64,000 nucleotides of DNA from contig NZ_JAMYJR010000028.1 of assembly GCF_024137025.1 (NCBI RefSeq), positions 186,001 to 250,000 on the forward strand, in the 5' to 3' direction. This stretch comes from Paractinoplanes aksuensis. GTDB lineage: Bacteria > Actinomycetota > Actinomycetes > Mycobacteriales > Micromonosporaceae. A program made the translations under genes and the position numbers. Positions 34,162-43,385 of the stretch are shown in pieces. Within the stretch, counting starts at the first letter, position 1, and the number at the start of each line of letters is the position of its first letter. Under the pieces are notes generated by a model. The model did no database searches and had not been told where the DNA came from. It saw only the letters and a list, made by a program, of their open reading frames with translations.

Positions 34162-35004
34162 ATGGTCGACCGACGGGCGCTGCTGCGCGGATCGCTGTTC
34201 ACGATGGCCGGGGCGGCCACCGCTTTTGCCGGGGCCGAGCCGGTCCGGCACTGGCTGGGGTGGGATCGGCCGCCGCTGGGTGGTGGGTACGCGTCGGCGG
34301 CCGACAACCTGGACGCGGTGGCGCACGGCGGGGTGCAGATCCACTACTTCCGGCGTACGGAAGAGAAGTTGGTCGCGCTGACGTTCGATGACGGGCCGTT
34401 GCCGGAGTACACGCCTCAGTTTCTCGACGTGCTCGACGAGGCTCGGGTGCCGGCCACCTTCTTCGTGGTCGGGCGGCACCTCGACGAGCATGCGGGGCTC
34501 GTGCGGCAGCGGTTCGGGCGGCACGAGGTGGGCAACCATTCGTGGTCGCACGACGACCTGGCCACCCTCGACCTGGCCGGCGCCCGGCGGGAGCTCGAGC
34601 GCACCCACGACGCCATCAAGCGGCACCTCGGCCGCGAAGCGACCCTCATGCGGCCCCCGTACGGGCATCTCGGTGGGTCGACCGTGCTGGCCGCCGACTC
34701 GATGGGTTACGACATCGCGCTGTGGTCGCATCAGATGCGTGAGCGCCGGTACGCCGGTGACCCCACCGCACAGGCCCAGGATCTGATCGACACTGTACGT
34801 CCGGGGGCGATCGTGCTGGCCCACGACGCTGGGGACAAGCGCCGCCTGGTCGCGCTGAACGCCCTGCCCGCAATGATCTGCGCCCTGCAGGAGAAGGGCT
34901 ACCGCTTCGTGACTGTCTCGGAGCTCCTGGCCGACGGTCCCGATCAGGCCAGGGGCACGCGGAACCCGGAAATCGCGCTCAGCCGGACCGGGTTCCGGAC
35001 GTAG
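34162..35004 (+). CDS. Secreted polysaccharide deacetylase (NodB domain), probable Tat substrate
   Basis: 280 residues. The N-terminus carries DRRALLRGSLF followed by a hydrophobic run and AFAGAE, consistent with a Tat signal peptide. The NodB domain starts with LTFDDGPLPEYT (catalytic and metal aspartates), then VPATFFVVG, EVGNHSWSHDDL (metal His pair H-x3-H), RPPYG and ending VLAHDAG. It is expected to deacetylate cell-wall or extracellular polysaccharide. The ATG at 34162 fits the signal peptide; a GTG at 34093 would add 23 residues. It overlaps the convergent gene by about 60 bases. Confidence 0.88.
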   Translation: MVDRRALLRGSLFTMAGAATAFAGAEPVRHWLGWDRPPLGGGYASAADNLDAVAHGGVQIHYFRRTEEKLVALTFDDGPLPEYTPQFLDVLDEARVPATFFVVGRHLDEHAGLVRQRFGRHEVGNHSWSHDDLATLDLAGARRELERTHDAIKRHLGREATLMRPPYGHLGGSTVLAADSMGYDIALWSHQMRERRYAGDPTAQAQDLIDTVRPGAIVLAHDAGDKRRLVALNALPAMICALQEKGYRFVTVSELLADGPDQARGTRNPEIALSRTGFRT

Positions 35005-35861
35005 CACTCGTGGCGCAGCCCGGCCGGTGAGGTGATTCCCCAGTCGCGGAAGGTGTCGACGGTGATCTGGGCGACCCGCGAGCCGCTGTCCGGTCCCAGG
35101 GGCAGCGTCGGGTAGGTGGTGTACTCGGTCGTGTTGTACACGAGCGAGTACACGGTGACACCGTCGGCGTTGAACCCGCCTGCCACGGCATGGTCGCCCG
35201 TCGCCTCGGAGATCTCCCAGCCCACGTGGGGCACGTGGTCGATCAGAGTAGGCACGTCCGAGGCCAGCGAGACGAACAGGTCGCGCAGGCTCGACTCGAA
35301 CTCGTCCCAGGTCGTGGCCGGCCCGGCCTCATAGATCATCATGCCGTCCAGCGACTTGGCCGCGGCGCTGTTCACGTCGGGCTCGGCGTTCCAGAGGTGG
35401 GCGGGCCGCCAGCCCGGGAGGTACTCCGCGTTCTTGTACTCCTCCTCCTCGGCCGGCTCGGTCGGCTCCACCCGCAGGGTGACCGACGAGCGCCGGAGGT
35501 TGCGTTCCAACCGCACCCGTGGACGGCGCCAGAACGTCCACGCGTCCGGGCCGCCGACCATCGCCGGCGGTCCGAGCACGGCGACAACGGCAGCCAGGGT
35601 GGCTGCGTGCAGTTCCGCCAGCGCCTCGGGGGCGCAGGTCTCGGACACCTCGAGATCGGTCTGCTCGCCGAAGCCGAACTCGTCCTGGCCGTAGCTGATC
35701 TTCATGGACCGCGCCTTCAGCGGGCCACCCGTCTCGAGAGGCAGGCTGTACTCGCCGTCCTGGACGGACCACCCGGCGGCGCCGGCGATCCGCTCGATGT
35801 CGGCCCGCGACCACGCCCCGAAGTCCTGACCGACGAGCATCCCCGCAATGTTCTGGATCAT
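34944..35861 (-). CDS. Hypothetical protein, possibly DUF6301-like
   Basis: 305 residues without signal peptide or membrane span. The first half (DIERIAGAAGWSVQDGEYSL, then TFWRRPRVRLERNLRRSSVTLRVEP and an acidic stretch EPAEEEEYKNAEYLPGW) resembles actinomycete DUF6301 proteins, some of which sit near polymorphic toxins. No toxin gene is adjacent. The second half is unrecognised but contains VPTLIDHVPHVGWEISEATGD and VTVYSLVYNTTEY. The call is tentative and function unknown. Confidence 0.6.
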   Translation of the reverse strand: MIQNIAGMLVGQDFGAWSRADIERIAGAAGWSVQDGEYSLPLETGGPLKARSMKISYGQDEFGFGEQTDLEVSETCAPEALAELHAATLAAVVAVLGPPAMVGGPDAWTFWRRPRVRLERNLRRSSVTLRVEPTEPAEEEEYKNAEYLPGWRPAHLWNAEPDVNSAAAKSLDGMMIYEAGPATTWDEFESSLRDLFVSLASDVPTLIDHVPHVGWEISEATGDHAVAGGFNADGVTVYSLVYNTTEYTTYPTLPLGPDSGSRVAQITVDTFRDWGITSPAGLRHECYVRNPVRLSAISGFRVPLA

Positions 35862-35891
35862 GGCGACGATGGTAGTGAGGACGATGGATCG

Positions 35892-36758
35892 TCACTGTCC
35901 CGTCGTGGTCCTGACCTCGGGCGCGGAGCTGTGGGCGGGCAGACCGGCCGAGGCCAGCAGGGCCAGCTTGTCGGCGTCGCTGGAGCCGGCGTCGGGGTGA
36001 AGGACGACCAGCATCAGGCTCTCGGCCCCGGCGATGGTCAGCCTCTCCCGGTTGAGGGTCAGCTCGCCGACCTGCGGGTGCTCCAGCCGGATCGGGGTGC
36101 CGTGCTGGCCGCGTACCTCGTGACGGGCCCACAACTGCCGGAAGCGGGGGCTGGCCAGCGACAGCTCACCGGTGATCTCGATGAACCGCGGGTCGTCGGT
36201 GTCGGTGCCCACGGCCTGCCGCAGGTTGGCCACGAAGCATTCCGTGACGTTCTTCCACTCCGGGTACAGCGCCTGCTCGTTCGGGTCGAGGAACAGGTCG
36301 AGCAGCTGGTTGCTGCCCGCCGCGATGCGCGGGGAGAGCGCCCGGGCCAGCCGGTTCGAGGCCAGGATGTCGAAATAGCGGTCCTCGATGAAGGCCGGCT
36401 GCACCAGCGAGTCGAGCAGTTTGAGTACGCCCGCCGGCGGCGTCTCGCGACGGCGGGGCCGCCGCCGGCGCTGCCGGGTCGCCTCGCCGACCAGCGACAG
36501 CAGGTGGGCCAGGTGGTCGTCGTCGAGCCGGAGCACCCGCGCGATCGACTCGAGCACCTGGGCCGACGGGTTGCGGTCGCGGCCGCGTTCGAGCCGCAGG
36601 TAGTAGTCGGCGCTGATGCCGGCCAGCATCGCGACCTCCTCGCGCCGCAGCCCCGGCACCCGCCGCACGCCGACCTCGGGGATGCCCGCCTGCTCGGGCG
36701 TCACCAGCTCGCGCCGGGCCCGCAGGAAGGCCCCGAGGGCGTTGGTCGTCTCGTTCAC
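35892..36758 (-). CDS. XRE-family regulator with MmyB-like ligand-binding domain
   Basis: 288 residues starting at GTG 36758. The N-terminal HTH has the RRVPGLRREEVAMLAGIS and DYYLRLERGRDRNPSAQVL blocks of the MmyB-like regulators. The C-terminal half (LLDLFLDPNEQALYPEWKN, VGTDTDDPRF, RHEVRGQHGTP) is the PAS-like ligand-binding domain. These regulators are usually encoded divergently from a short-chain dehydrogenase that they control, exactly as here. An Arg-rich linker separates the domains. Confidence 0.93.
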   Translation of the reverse strand: MNETTNALGAFLRARRELVTPEQAGIPEVGVRRVPGLRREEVAMLAGISADYYLRLERGRDRNPSAQVLESIARVLRLDDDHLAHLLSLVGEATRQRRRRPRRRETPPAGVLKLLDSLVQPAFIEDRYFDILASNRLARALSPRIAAGSNQLLDLFLDPNEQALYPEWKNVTECFVANLRQAVGTDTDDPRFIEITGELSLASPRFRQLWARHEVRGQHGTPIRLEHPQVGELTLNRERLTIAGAESLMLVVLHPDAGSSDADKLALLASAGLPAHSSAPEVRTTTGQ

Positions 36759-36862
36759 GGATCCAGCGTAGGTCGGCGTCCCGCGAACAGAGGGGGTCCT
36801 GCGACACCCCAGGCTGAAGAGGGCTCTGCCTGCCGGCCCGGGCCCGAGCGAACCTCGGTGAC
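36759..36862. promoter_or_regulatory. Divergent promoter region between the MmyB-like regulator and the SDR gene
   Basis: 104 bp. A short dyad, GGGGT-N8-ACCCC (36793-36810), lies near its middle and is a candidate operator for the adjacent regulator. No promoter hexamers stand out. Confidence 0.35.
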
Positions 36863-37549
36863 ATGACCATCACACTGATCACCGGGGCCAACAAGGGCAT
36901 CGGTTTCGAGACCGCCCGGCAGCTTCTGGACCTGGGCCACACCGTCTATGTGGGGGCCCGGGACGCCGTACGGGGTGAGAAGGCCGCCGCCGATCTCGGC
37001 GCCCGCTTCGTCCAGCTCGACGTGACCGACGACGACTCGGTGCGGGCGGCGCTGGCGACGGTCGGCGCCGACGAGGGCCGCCTCGACGTGCTGGTGCACA
37101 ACGCGGGCATCCTGGCCGCCGGCGACCTCGACGGCCCGGCCGCCCTGCGCGCGTTCGACACCAACGCGGTGAGCGTCGTGCGGGTCACCGAGGCCGCGCT
37201 GCCCCTGTTGCGCGAGTCCGCCAACCCCACGGTCGTCACCGTCTCGAGCAGCATGGGCTCGTTCTGGGCCGTGACCAACCCCGAGCGTCCCGAGTACGGC
37301 CTGCCGCTGGCCCTCTACGCGGCGTCCAAGGCGGCCGCCACCATGCTCACCGTCCAGTACGCCAAGGCCCACCCGGGCATCCGGTTCAACGCGGTCGAGC
37401 CGGGCGCCACCGCGACCGACATGACCGCCGCCTTCGGCATCGGCCGCCCGGTGGCCGAGAGCGCCCGCGTCGTGGTCGGCCTGGCCACCCTCGGCCCGGA
37501 CGGCCCGACCGGCACCCTGCGGGACGAGAACGGGGTGCTGCCCTGGTGA
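36863..37549 (+). CDS. Short-chain dehydrogenase/reductase
   Basis: A 228-residue classical SDR. TLITGANKGIGFETARQL is the NADP-binding TGxxxGIG motif, VHNAGIL the NAG motif, VTVSSSMGS the catalytic serine region, and LYAASKAAATM the YxxxK motif. The C-terminus GPTGTLRDENGVLPW fits SDRs that pair with MmyB-like regulators. The substrate is unknown. It is transcribed away from the regulator and is followed 27 bp later by an OsmC-family gene. Confidence 0.92.
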   Translation: MTITLITGANKGIGFETARQLLDLGHTVYVGARDAVRGEKAAADLGARFVQLDVTDDDSVRAALATVGADEGRLDVLVHNAGILAAGDLDGPAALRAFDTNAVSVVRVTEAALPLLRESANPTVVTVSSSMGSFWAVTNPERPEYGLPLALYAASKAAATMLTVQYAKAHPGIRFNAVEPGATATDMTAAFGIGRPVAESARVVVGLATLGPDGPTGTLRDENGVLPW

Positions 37550-37576
37550 CGCCCGGGGGCGCGTAGCGTCGCGGCC

Positions 37577-38023
37577 ATGAGCCACGAGAACCAGCGGTCG
37601 GTCGAGATCGAGCGGACCGGCGAGGGCGCGTACGACGTCCGGAACGTCCGCGGTGGGGTCATTCCCCTGGGCACGGGCGACGACGAGCGGTTCACGCCGG
37701 TCGAGCTGCTGCTCGCGGCGATCGGCGGGTGCTCGGGGATCGACGTCGACGTGGTGACCAGCCGCAAGGGCGAGCCCGAGCGGTTCCTGATCCGGGTCCG
37801 GGGCGACAAGGTGCGGACCGCGGACGGCGAGAACCGGCTCGAAAACCTGGAGGTCGAGTTCGACCTCGCGTTCCCGCCCGGGGAAGCGGGCGACCGGGCG
37901 CGGGCCGTCGTGCCCCGGGTGATCCGGCAGTCGCACGACAAGCTGTGCACCGTCACCCGAACCGTCGAGGCGGGCACGCCGGTCTCGACGTTCCAGACCG
38001 GCGCCGTCACCTCGCCGCAGTAG
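37577..38023 (+). CDS. OsmC-family protein
   Basis: A 148-residue OsmC/Ohr-fold protein. FTPVELLLAAIGGCSGIDVD carries the first conserved cysteine (GGC) and HDKLCTVTRTVEAG the second. The two-cysteine layout fits a thiol peroxidase acting on organic hydroperoxides, although the YhfA/OsmC branch is less well characterised than Ohr. It may share a transcript with the SDR gene upstream. Confidence 0.88.
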   Translation: MSHENQRSVEIERTGEGAYDVRNVRGGVIPLGTGDDERFTPVELLLAAIGGCSGIDVDVVTSRKGEPERFLIRVRGDKVRTADGENRLENLEVEFDLAFPPGEAGDRARAVVPRVIRQSHDKLCTVTRTVEAGTPVSTFQTGAVTSPQ

Positions 38024-38049
38024 GCTCCCGGCCGGGGGTGGAGGCAATC

Positions 38050-39114
38050 GTGGACGGGCGACGCACCTGGCAGCCGCCGCGGCCGGTCGTGCGGGGCCGG
38101 GCCGACCACACCGCGATCGTGGGCTGCGAGCTCTACGTCGACGGGGTGGCCGTCGAGAGCCCCGGCCCGGCCGCCGACCTGGCCGGGCTCTACGAGCGGG
38201 CGTGCGAGCACGAGGGCGCCTTCGTGTGGCTCGGGCTGCACGAGCCGACCGAGGCCGCGCTGACCCGGGTGGCCGAGGTGTTCGGGCTGCATCCGCTGGC
38301 CGTCGAGGACATCCTGCACCGGGAGCAGCGGGTCAAGATCGAGCGGTACGAGGATGTCTTCTTCCTCGTTGTCCGGGCCGCCCAGTACGTCGAGCACGAG
38401 CGGGTCACCGCCACCAGCGAGATCGTCAGCACGGGGTTCGTCCGGCTCTTCGTCGGCCCGAACTTCGTCATCACCGTCCGCCAGGGCACGGTCATGGAGC
38501 TCAGCTCGCTGCGGGCCGACCTCAGCCGGGACGCGCGGGCGCTGGCCCAGGGCCCGTGGTCGGTGGTGCACGCGATCCTCGACCGGCTCGTGGATGCGTA
38601 CGTCGACATCGCGGCGGCCCTGCAGCTCGACATCGAACTGACCGAGGCGGCCGTGTTCGCCCCTGGCACACCGGTCACTGTCGAACAGGTCTACCAGCTC
38701 AAACGCCAGCTGATGAAGTTCAAGGCGGCGGTGCTGCCGCTGCAGCGCCCGCTGGCCGCGCTGACCGGCAAGCAGTTCGCCGACCTGCCGAAAGAGATCC
38801 GCCGCTACTTCAGCGACGTCGCCGACCACCACATCGCCGCGGTCGAACAGGTGGTCGCGTTCGACGACGTGCTGAACGCGCTGCTGCAGGCCCGCCTGGC
38901 CCAGCTCACCGTCGAGCAGAACAACGACCTGCGCAAGATCGCATCGTGGGCGGCCATCGCGGCCCTGCCGACCGCGATCGCCGGCATCTACGGCATGAAC
39001 TTCACCCACATGCCCGAGCTGACCTCCCGCTACGGCTACCCGACGGTCCTGCTGCTCGTGCTGGTCAGCGCGTTCGCCCTGCACCGGGTGCTGCGCCGCG
39101 CCGGCTGGCTGTAG
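38050..39114 (+). CDS. corA: CorA-family divalent cation transporter
   Basis: 354 residues. The large cytoplasmic N-terminal funnel includes GLHEPTEAALTRVAEVFGL and HPLAVEDILHREQRVKIERY. Two C-terminal membrane helices follow, the first ending in IYGMNFTHMPEL with the GMN selectivity motif. It mediates Mg2+/Co2+ influx as a pentamer. I chose the GTG at 38050 because GGAGG lies six bases before it; a GTG at 38038 is also in frame. Kinase debris begins immediately after the stop. Confidence 0.93.
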   Translation: MDGRRTWQPPRPVVRGRADHTAIVGCELYVDGVAVESPGPAADLAGLYERACEHEGAFVWLGLHEPTEAALTRVAEVFGLHPLAVEDILHREQRVKIERYEDVFFLVVRAAQYVEHERVTATSEIVSTGFVRLFVGPNFVITVRQGTVMELSSLRADLSRDARALAQGPWSVVHAILDRLVDAYVDIAAALQLDIELTEAAVFAPGTPVTVEQVYQLKRQLMKFKAAVLPLQRPLAALTGKQFADLPKEIRRYFSDVADHHIAAVEQVVAFDDVLNALLQARLAQLTVEQNNDLRKIASWAAIAALPTAIAGIYGMNFTHMPELTSRYGYPTVLLLVLVSAFALHRVLRRAGWL

Positions 39115-40270
39115 GTCAGCGGGTCCGAGGCGATCACCCCGGGGTCCTCGCCGCCGACTCCGAGAGCGACGCCCCCTACCTGGTCGTGGAATACGTCGAC
39201 GGCCCCAGCCTGCAAGAGATGATCGACGAGCGCGGCCCGATGTCGCCCGGAGATCTGCACAGCGTGGCGGTCGGCGTCGCGACTGCCCTCACCGCGATCC
39301 ACGGCGCCGGCGTCATCCATCGCGACCTGAAACCGGCCAATGTGCTGCTTTCGCTCGGTCTGCCCAAGGTGATCGACTTCGGTATCGCCCGGGCCCTCGG
39401 GGGCATCACGCAGCACACCCGGCCGGGCCAGTGGATGGGCACTGTCGACTACATGGCGCCCGAACGGCTCGACCCGAGCGTCGGTCCCGACTCACCGGCG
39501 GCCGACATCTTCGCCTGGGGTGCCGTGATCGCGTTCGCCGGCACCGGCCGCGTCCCGTTCGGCGGCGACACCCCGGTGGCGGCCATGGCTCGGGTACTCA
39601 CGAAACCGCCGCACCTGTCCGGCCATCCGGCCTCGCTGGTCGCCGCGGCCCTCGACAAGGACCCCCGAAAGCGGCCGACCGCGAACGAGCTGCTGCAACG
39701 GCTTCTCCTCGTGCAGACGCCGGAGCTGCTCACTGTCGACACCCCGAGCCCGATTGCGGCCGGGAGCTCGGCGTCGCCCGTGGAACCGGTCCTGCCCGCC
39801 TTACGGGACCACCGGGAGACCGGTCGCTTCGGCGCCCGTGACCTGCTGGAACAGATCATCGCCGAGAGCCCGCCGCAGGCGCCGCGCGTGGTGGCGCCGA
39901 GGTCACCGTCAACGTCAGCCTGGTCGGCCATGACTCCTGCGCCATGGTGTGGTTCCGCCACCACGAGACCCACGGCTACCAGCTGACCGCCTGTGCTGAC
40001 ACCCTCGAGCTGGAGGAGCGGAACGGCGCGGTGCTGACCTCGATCGGCCGCACGTCCGCGGTCCCGCTGACGCCGAACGCGCCCCACGCCCTGACCGTCA
40101 CGATCAGCGGCACCCACGCCACCGTCGCGGTCGACAACAACACGGCCGTGCAGGCGTCCGTCGCCAACCCCGGCCTGACCTCCGGGCGGGTCCAGCTCGG
40201 CGTCACCAACGACGACCCGGTCACTGCGGCCGAGGTGTCGTTCGCCGGCGTGGAGGTGCGAACCGGCTGA
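39115..40270 (+). pseudogene. Ser/Thr protein kinase remnant with N-lobe and transmembrane deletions
   Basis: From 39151 the frame reads as the kinase C-lobe: YLVVEYVDGPSLQEMI, catalytic loop HRDLKPANVLL, KVIDFGIA and GTVDYMAPER. The ATP-binding P-loop and lysine of the N-lobe are absent, with CorA ending just before. Around 39900 the homologous frame shifts, and 39905-40270 encodes a secreted-type beta-sandwich domain (GYQLTACADTLELEERNG...) of the kind found outside the membrane in such kinases. The transmembrane linker is missing. Two deletions therefore inactivated the gene. Confidence 0.78.
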
Positions 40271-40279
40271 TCGACCCCC

Positions 40280-40420
40280 AGGCGTACTCGACCGGGTTGG
40301 GGACGGCCGGAGGCGCGTACTGCGGTCGGTACCGCGCCGGCTCGGAACAGCGTCGCCGCCGGCCGGACGGCGCCGGTCAGGCCGGCCGTCGTGGCCGGGA
40401 AGGTCCAGGTCCGGTCCGGC
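40280..40420 (-). pseudogene. 141-bp decayed copy of part of the membrane-protein gene at 46960-47961
   Basis: 40280-40420 aligns without gaps to 47520-47660 by eye. On the minus strand it reads RTWTFPATTAGLTGAV...RAGAVPTAVRASGRP, against RTWTFPATAAGLTGTV...WAGAVPRAVRASGRP in the intact gene. It is an isolated internal fragment and cannot be functional. It overlaps, in another frame, the last ~15 codons of the downstream FtsX permease gene. Confidence 0.75.
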
Positions 40421-43385
40421 GCAGGGTGCGGTGACCGGCCAGCCCGGCCACGACGGCGAGCAGCGCGGCGGAGCCGAGACTGGTGGCCACGACGACCGGC
40501 AGCCGGGGTGCCTGCGCGGTCGACAGGCTGGACGGTTCGAGGCCGGCCAGGGGCAGCGCCCAGCCGGTGAGCCACCAGCCGCCCAGGGCCACGCCGATCC
40601 CGGCCGTCGCCGCCACCGCCACCAGCGCCGGGTAGGTCCACAGGGTCGCCTGCCGGACGGCGGCCCGGGTCAGGCCCTGGTTCCGCAGGGCGGACAGGTC
40701 CTCGACCCGGCGGTTCCGGTCGACCGTGGCGGCCAGCACGAGCGTCCCCGCGGCGAGGACTGTGGCCAGCCCGGCGACCATCCCGTAGAACACCATGGCG
40801 ATGGCCGGCCCCTGTTCGTCGAGGCTCCGGCGTACCTGATCGGCCCGGGTCTCCCCGACCACGGTGACCCCGTGCGCGGCGAGCTGGTCGCCGAGGTCCG
40901 CCGGCGCGTGCGCGTTGAGCCACACCATCGGCTCGGTGCTGGGCAAGCCGTCGGCGGCGAGCCGGTCGGCGTAGTCCAGGTCGGCCAGGATCGCGGGCGA
41001 ACCGGCGCCGGGCACGACCGGCACCGGCAGCCGCACGACGACCGGCACGTTCCGGTGGTCGAGCCCCTCGAAGCCGCGCAGGGCCGCGATCCCGGCCGTG
41101 GCCACGGGCAGCGGATAGGGGGTGGTGACCGGTTGCACGAGCAGGCCGTCGGTCGTCTCGGCCAGCGAGGCCACCTTGATCAGCAGCCCGTCGCCGGCCG
41201 TGCCGATCGTGCCGCCCTCGGAGGCCCGCCAGCGCTCGGGCGTGGCCAGAACGCCGGCGCCGGTCAGCCGATGCACGGCGATGGTCCCACCGGCGTCGAT
41301 CGTGCCTTGGCCGCCGGTGATCCGCAGGGTGTTCAGCGTGCACCCGCGGGCGCAGGCCGGTACCGGACGCTGATACTGGTGACGGCCGGGACGCAGCTCG
41401 CCGAACTCGACCCGTTGGTCCTCGCCGCCGTTGCGCGGCGACAGGATCGCGGTCAGGGTGACGTACTTGCCGGGCTCGAAGGTCGCGGTGACCTCGGCCG
41501 AGATCCGTACGCCGTCGAACGCCGGCGGCGGCGGCGCGTCCGGCCGCAGCGCTTCCCGGACGGCCGACGGCGCCGGGCCCTCCCGCGGCCACTCGGCCAC
41601 CGCGCCCAGGCGGGTGGTGTCGACCGCGACCGCCACCGGGCCGCCGTCCACGCCCGGGAGCCGGACCGCGGCCAGGGCGAACGATCCGGACGGGTCGACC
41701 GCGCGCACCGCGGCCAGCAGGTTCTGGCGGCTGGTGGGCGCGAGGTGCAGCACCCGGGCCGCGCCGGTGCCTGTGAAAGCCTCGGTGGCCCGGCCCCGGG
41801 CGGCCACGTCGATGGCGGCCGCGGCATAACCGGTGACCGCCACGGCCGCGGTGACCAGGGCGAACAGGCGGATCGCGCCCGGCCGCCGGGACAGCTGGAA
41901 ACCGGCCAGGGCGACTCCGAGCCGGCCCCGGCGCAGGGCTTGACGGCTCCCGATCGCGGCCAGCGGCACGAGCAGGCGGGCCGCGACCTGTGCGCCCGCG
42001 ACCAGGACGAGCGCCGCGGCCGCGGTGCCGACCCCGCGCAGTTGACCGGACAGTTGCAGCACGGCCACCGCGGCCAGGGCGACGACGACCAGTTCGGCCG
42101 CGACCGCCCGGGCGATGCCGGGCACCCGGGGCGCCCGGCGCAGCAACTCGGCAACCGGGGCCGACACCTGCCGGCGCTCGGCGAACAGCGCGGTCAGCAC
42201 GGCCGCCCCGGCCGCCACCGGCGCCCAGCGCAGCGAGCCGAGCCCGAAGTCGCTGCCCACGTCCGGGAACCGCCAGGCCGCCAACGCGTCGACCAGCACC
42301 TGACCGGCGACGCAGCCGGCCAGCGACCCGGCCAGGATCGCGAGGACGTTCTCGCCGGTGGCCAGCGCCCACCGCTGCCCCCAGCGGGCGCCGCGCAGGG
42401 CGACGACGGCCAGCTCGGGCCGGCGGCCCTCGGTGCTGTAGAGGACGGCGAGATAGATGGTCAGGCAGGCCAGCAGGACCAGCGCGATCGCGAGCACCGG
42501 CACGATCTGGTGCGCGGCCGCCTGGCCGGCGTCGATCCGGGTCAGCGTCGCGGGCAGGCGGCCGCGCAGGTCGACGGCGCCCCCGGCCCGGGCCACCTCG
42601 GCCCGCAGGTCGTCGATTCCGTCCCGTACGGCGGGCAGGCGGTCGACGGCGAGGGCGCCCGGCCCGGCGTACGCGTCCAGGGTGGCCTCGACCTGGCCGT
42701 GGTCCATGGCCGCCATCGTGGCGCCGGAGATGAACGCGACCTCGTCGAGCCCCCGCTCGGTGCCGGGCCGGAAGTAGCCGTTGTCGCCCCAGAAGGCGTC
42801 CCGCGGCTCGGGCACCCGGTAGAAACCGGCGATCACCAAACGCTTGGGCGCACCTTCGGGGACATAGCGAGGTGGCATTTCCTTGTACAGGGCGAAGCTC
42901 AGTTCGATCGGTTCGCCCGGGGCGACCCCGAGGCGCCGGCCGGTCTTCTCGCCGAGGACGATGTCCGACTCGCCGGCCAGGCACCGGCCGGCCGTCATCA
43001 CCAGGTGGTCGCAGACGCGCTGGCGGTGCACCACACGAGTGCTGACCCCCTCGACCGGCTCGAGGCCGACCGTCCGGTACTCGACCGAGTGGATGTGGTC
43101 AAAACCCGGCAGGTCCAGCAGGACGGACCCGTCCCGTTCCAGGTCCGGCCCGGGCGGCTCGGCACCGGGCTCGAGGGAGCGCCGATCGACCTGGCGGGCC
43201 ACGACGCTGACGGTGAGATCCTCCGGGAGCGCCGTCCGGATCTGCCCGGCGGCGACGGCTCGGTCGGCCGTGCGCAGATAGGCCGGCGCGGCCACGGCCG
43301 CGGCCACCCCGAACAGGGCGAGCAGGGCCAGCGTGACGGCCTGGCCGCGCCGGGCCCACACCATGGCCAGGACGAGGCCGATCAT
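40377..43385 (-). CDS. Very large FtsX-type ABC transporter permease, copy 1
   Basis: 1002 residues, roughly twice a standard MacB-type permease. It has an N-terminal membrane helix (MVWARRGQAVTLALLALFGVAAAV), a long extracytoplasmic region, then helix clusters near residues 275-460 and again near 850-985. This is the layout of 8-10-TM FtsX-like permeases (LolCE/BceB relatives with duplicated cores). Its final ~15 codons run through the decayed duplicate at 40280-40420, so the natural C-terminus may have been replaced. The start overlaps the stop of copy 2 by 4 bases. Confidence 0.85.
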   Translation of the reverse strand: MIGLVLAMVWARRGQAVTLALLALFGVAAAVAAPAYLRTADRAVAAGQIRTALPEDLTVSVVARQVDRRSLEPGAEPPGPDLERDGSVLLDLPGFDHIHSVEYRTVGLEPVEGVSTRVVHRQRVCDHLVMTAGRCLAGESDIVLGEKTGRRLGVAPGEPIELSFALYKEMPPRYVPEGAPKRLVIAGFYRVPEPRDAFWGDNGYFRPGTERGLDEVAFISGATMAAMDHGQVEATLDAYAGPGALAVDRLPAVRDGIDDLRAEVARAGGAVDLRGRLPATLTRIDAGQAAAHQIVPVLAIALVLLACLTIYLAVLYSTEGRRPELAVVALRGARWGQRWALATGENVLAILAGSLAGCVAGQVLVDALAAWRFPDVGSDFGLGSLRWAPVAAGAAVLTALFAERRQVSAPVAELLRRAPRVPGIARAVAAELVVVALAAVAVLQLSGQLRGVGTAAAALVLVAGAQVAARLLVPLAAIGSRQALRRGRLGVALAGFQLSRRPGAIRLFALVTAAVAVTGYAAAAIDVAARGRATEAFTGTGAARVLHLAPTSRQNLLAAVRAVDPSGSFALAAVRLPGVDGGPVAVAVDTTRLGAVAEWPREGPAPSAVREALRPDAPPPPAFDGVRISAEVTATFEPGKYVTLTAILSPRNGGEDQRVEFGELRPGRHQYQRPVPACARGCTLNTLRITGGQGTIDAGGTIAVHRLTGAGVLATPERWRASEGGTIGTAGDGLLIKVASLAETTDGLLVQPVTTPYPLPVATAGIAALRGFEGLDHRNVPVVVRLPVPVVPGAGSPAILADLDYADRLAADGLPSTEPMVWLNAHAPADLGDQLAAHGVTVVGETRADQVRRSLDEQGPAIAMVFYGMVAGLATVLAAGTLVLAATVDRNRRVEDLSALRNQGLTRAAVRQATLWTYPALVAVAATAGIGVALGGWWLTGWALPLAGLEPSSLSTAQAPRLPVVVATSLGSAALLAVVAGLAGHRTLRRTGPGPSRPRRPA

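Noticed and set aside
39944..40270. Possible separate 108-codon gene after the kinase remnant
   Set aside because: Its homologous frame continues upstream of the ATG into the kinase region, and the domain type is that of kinase extracellular regions, so it was kept as part of the pseudogene.
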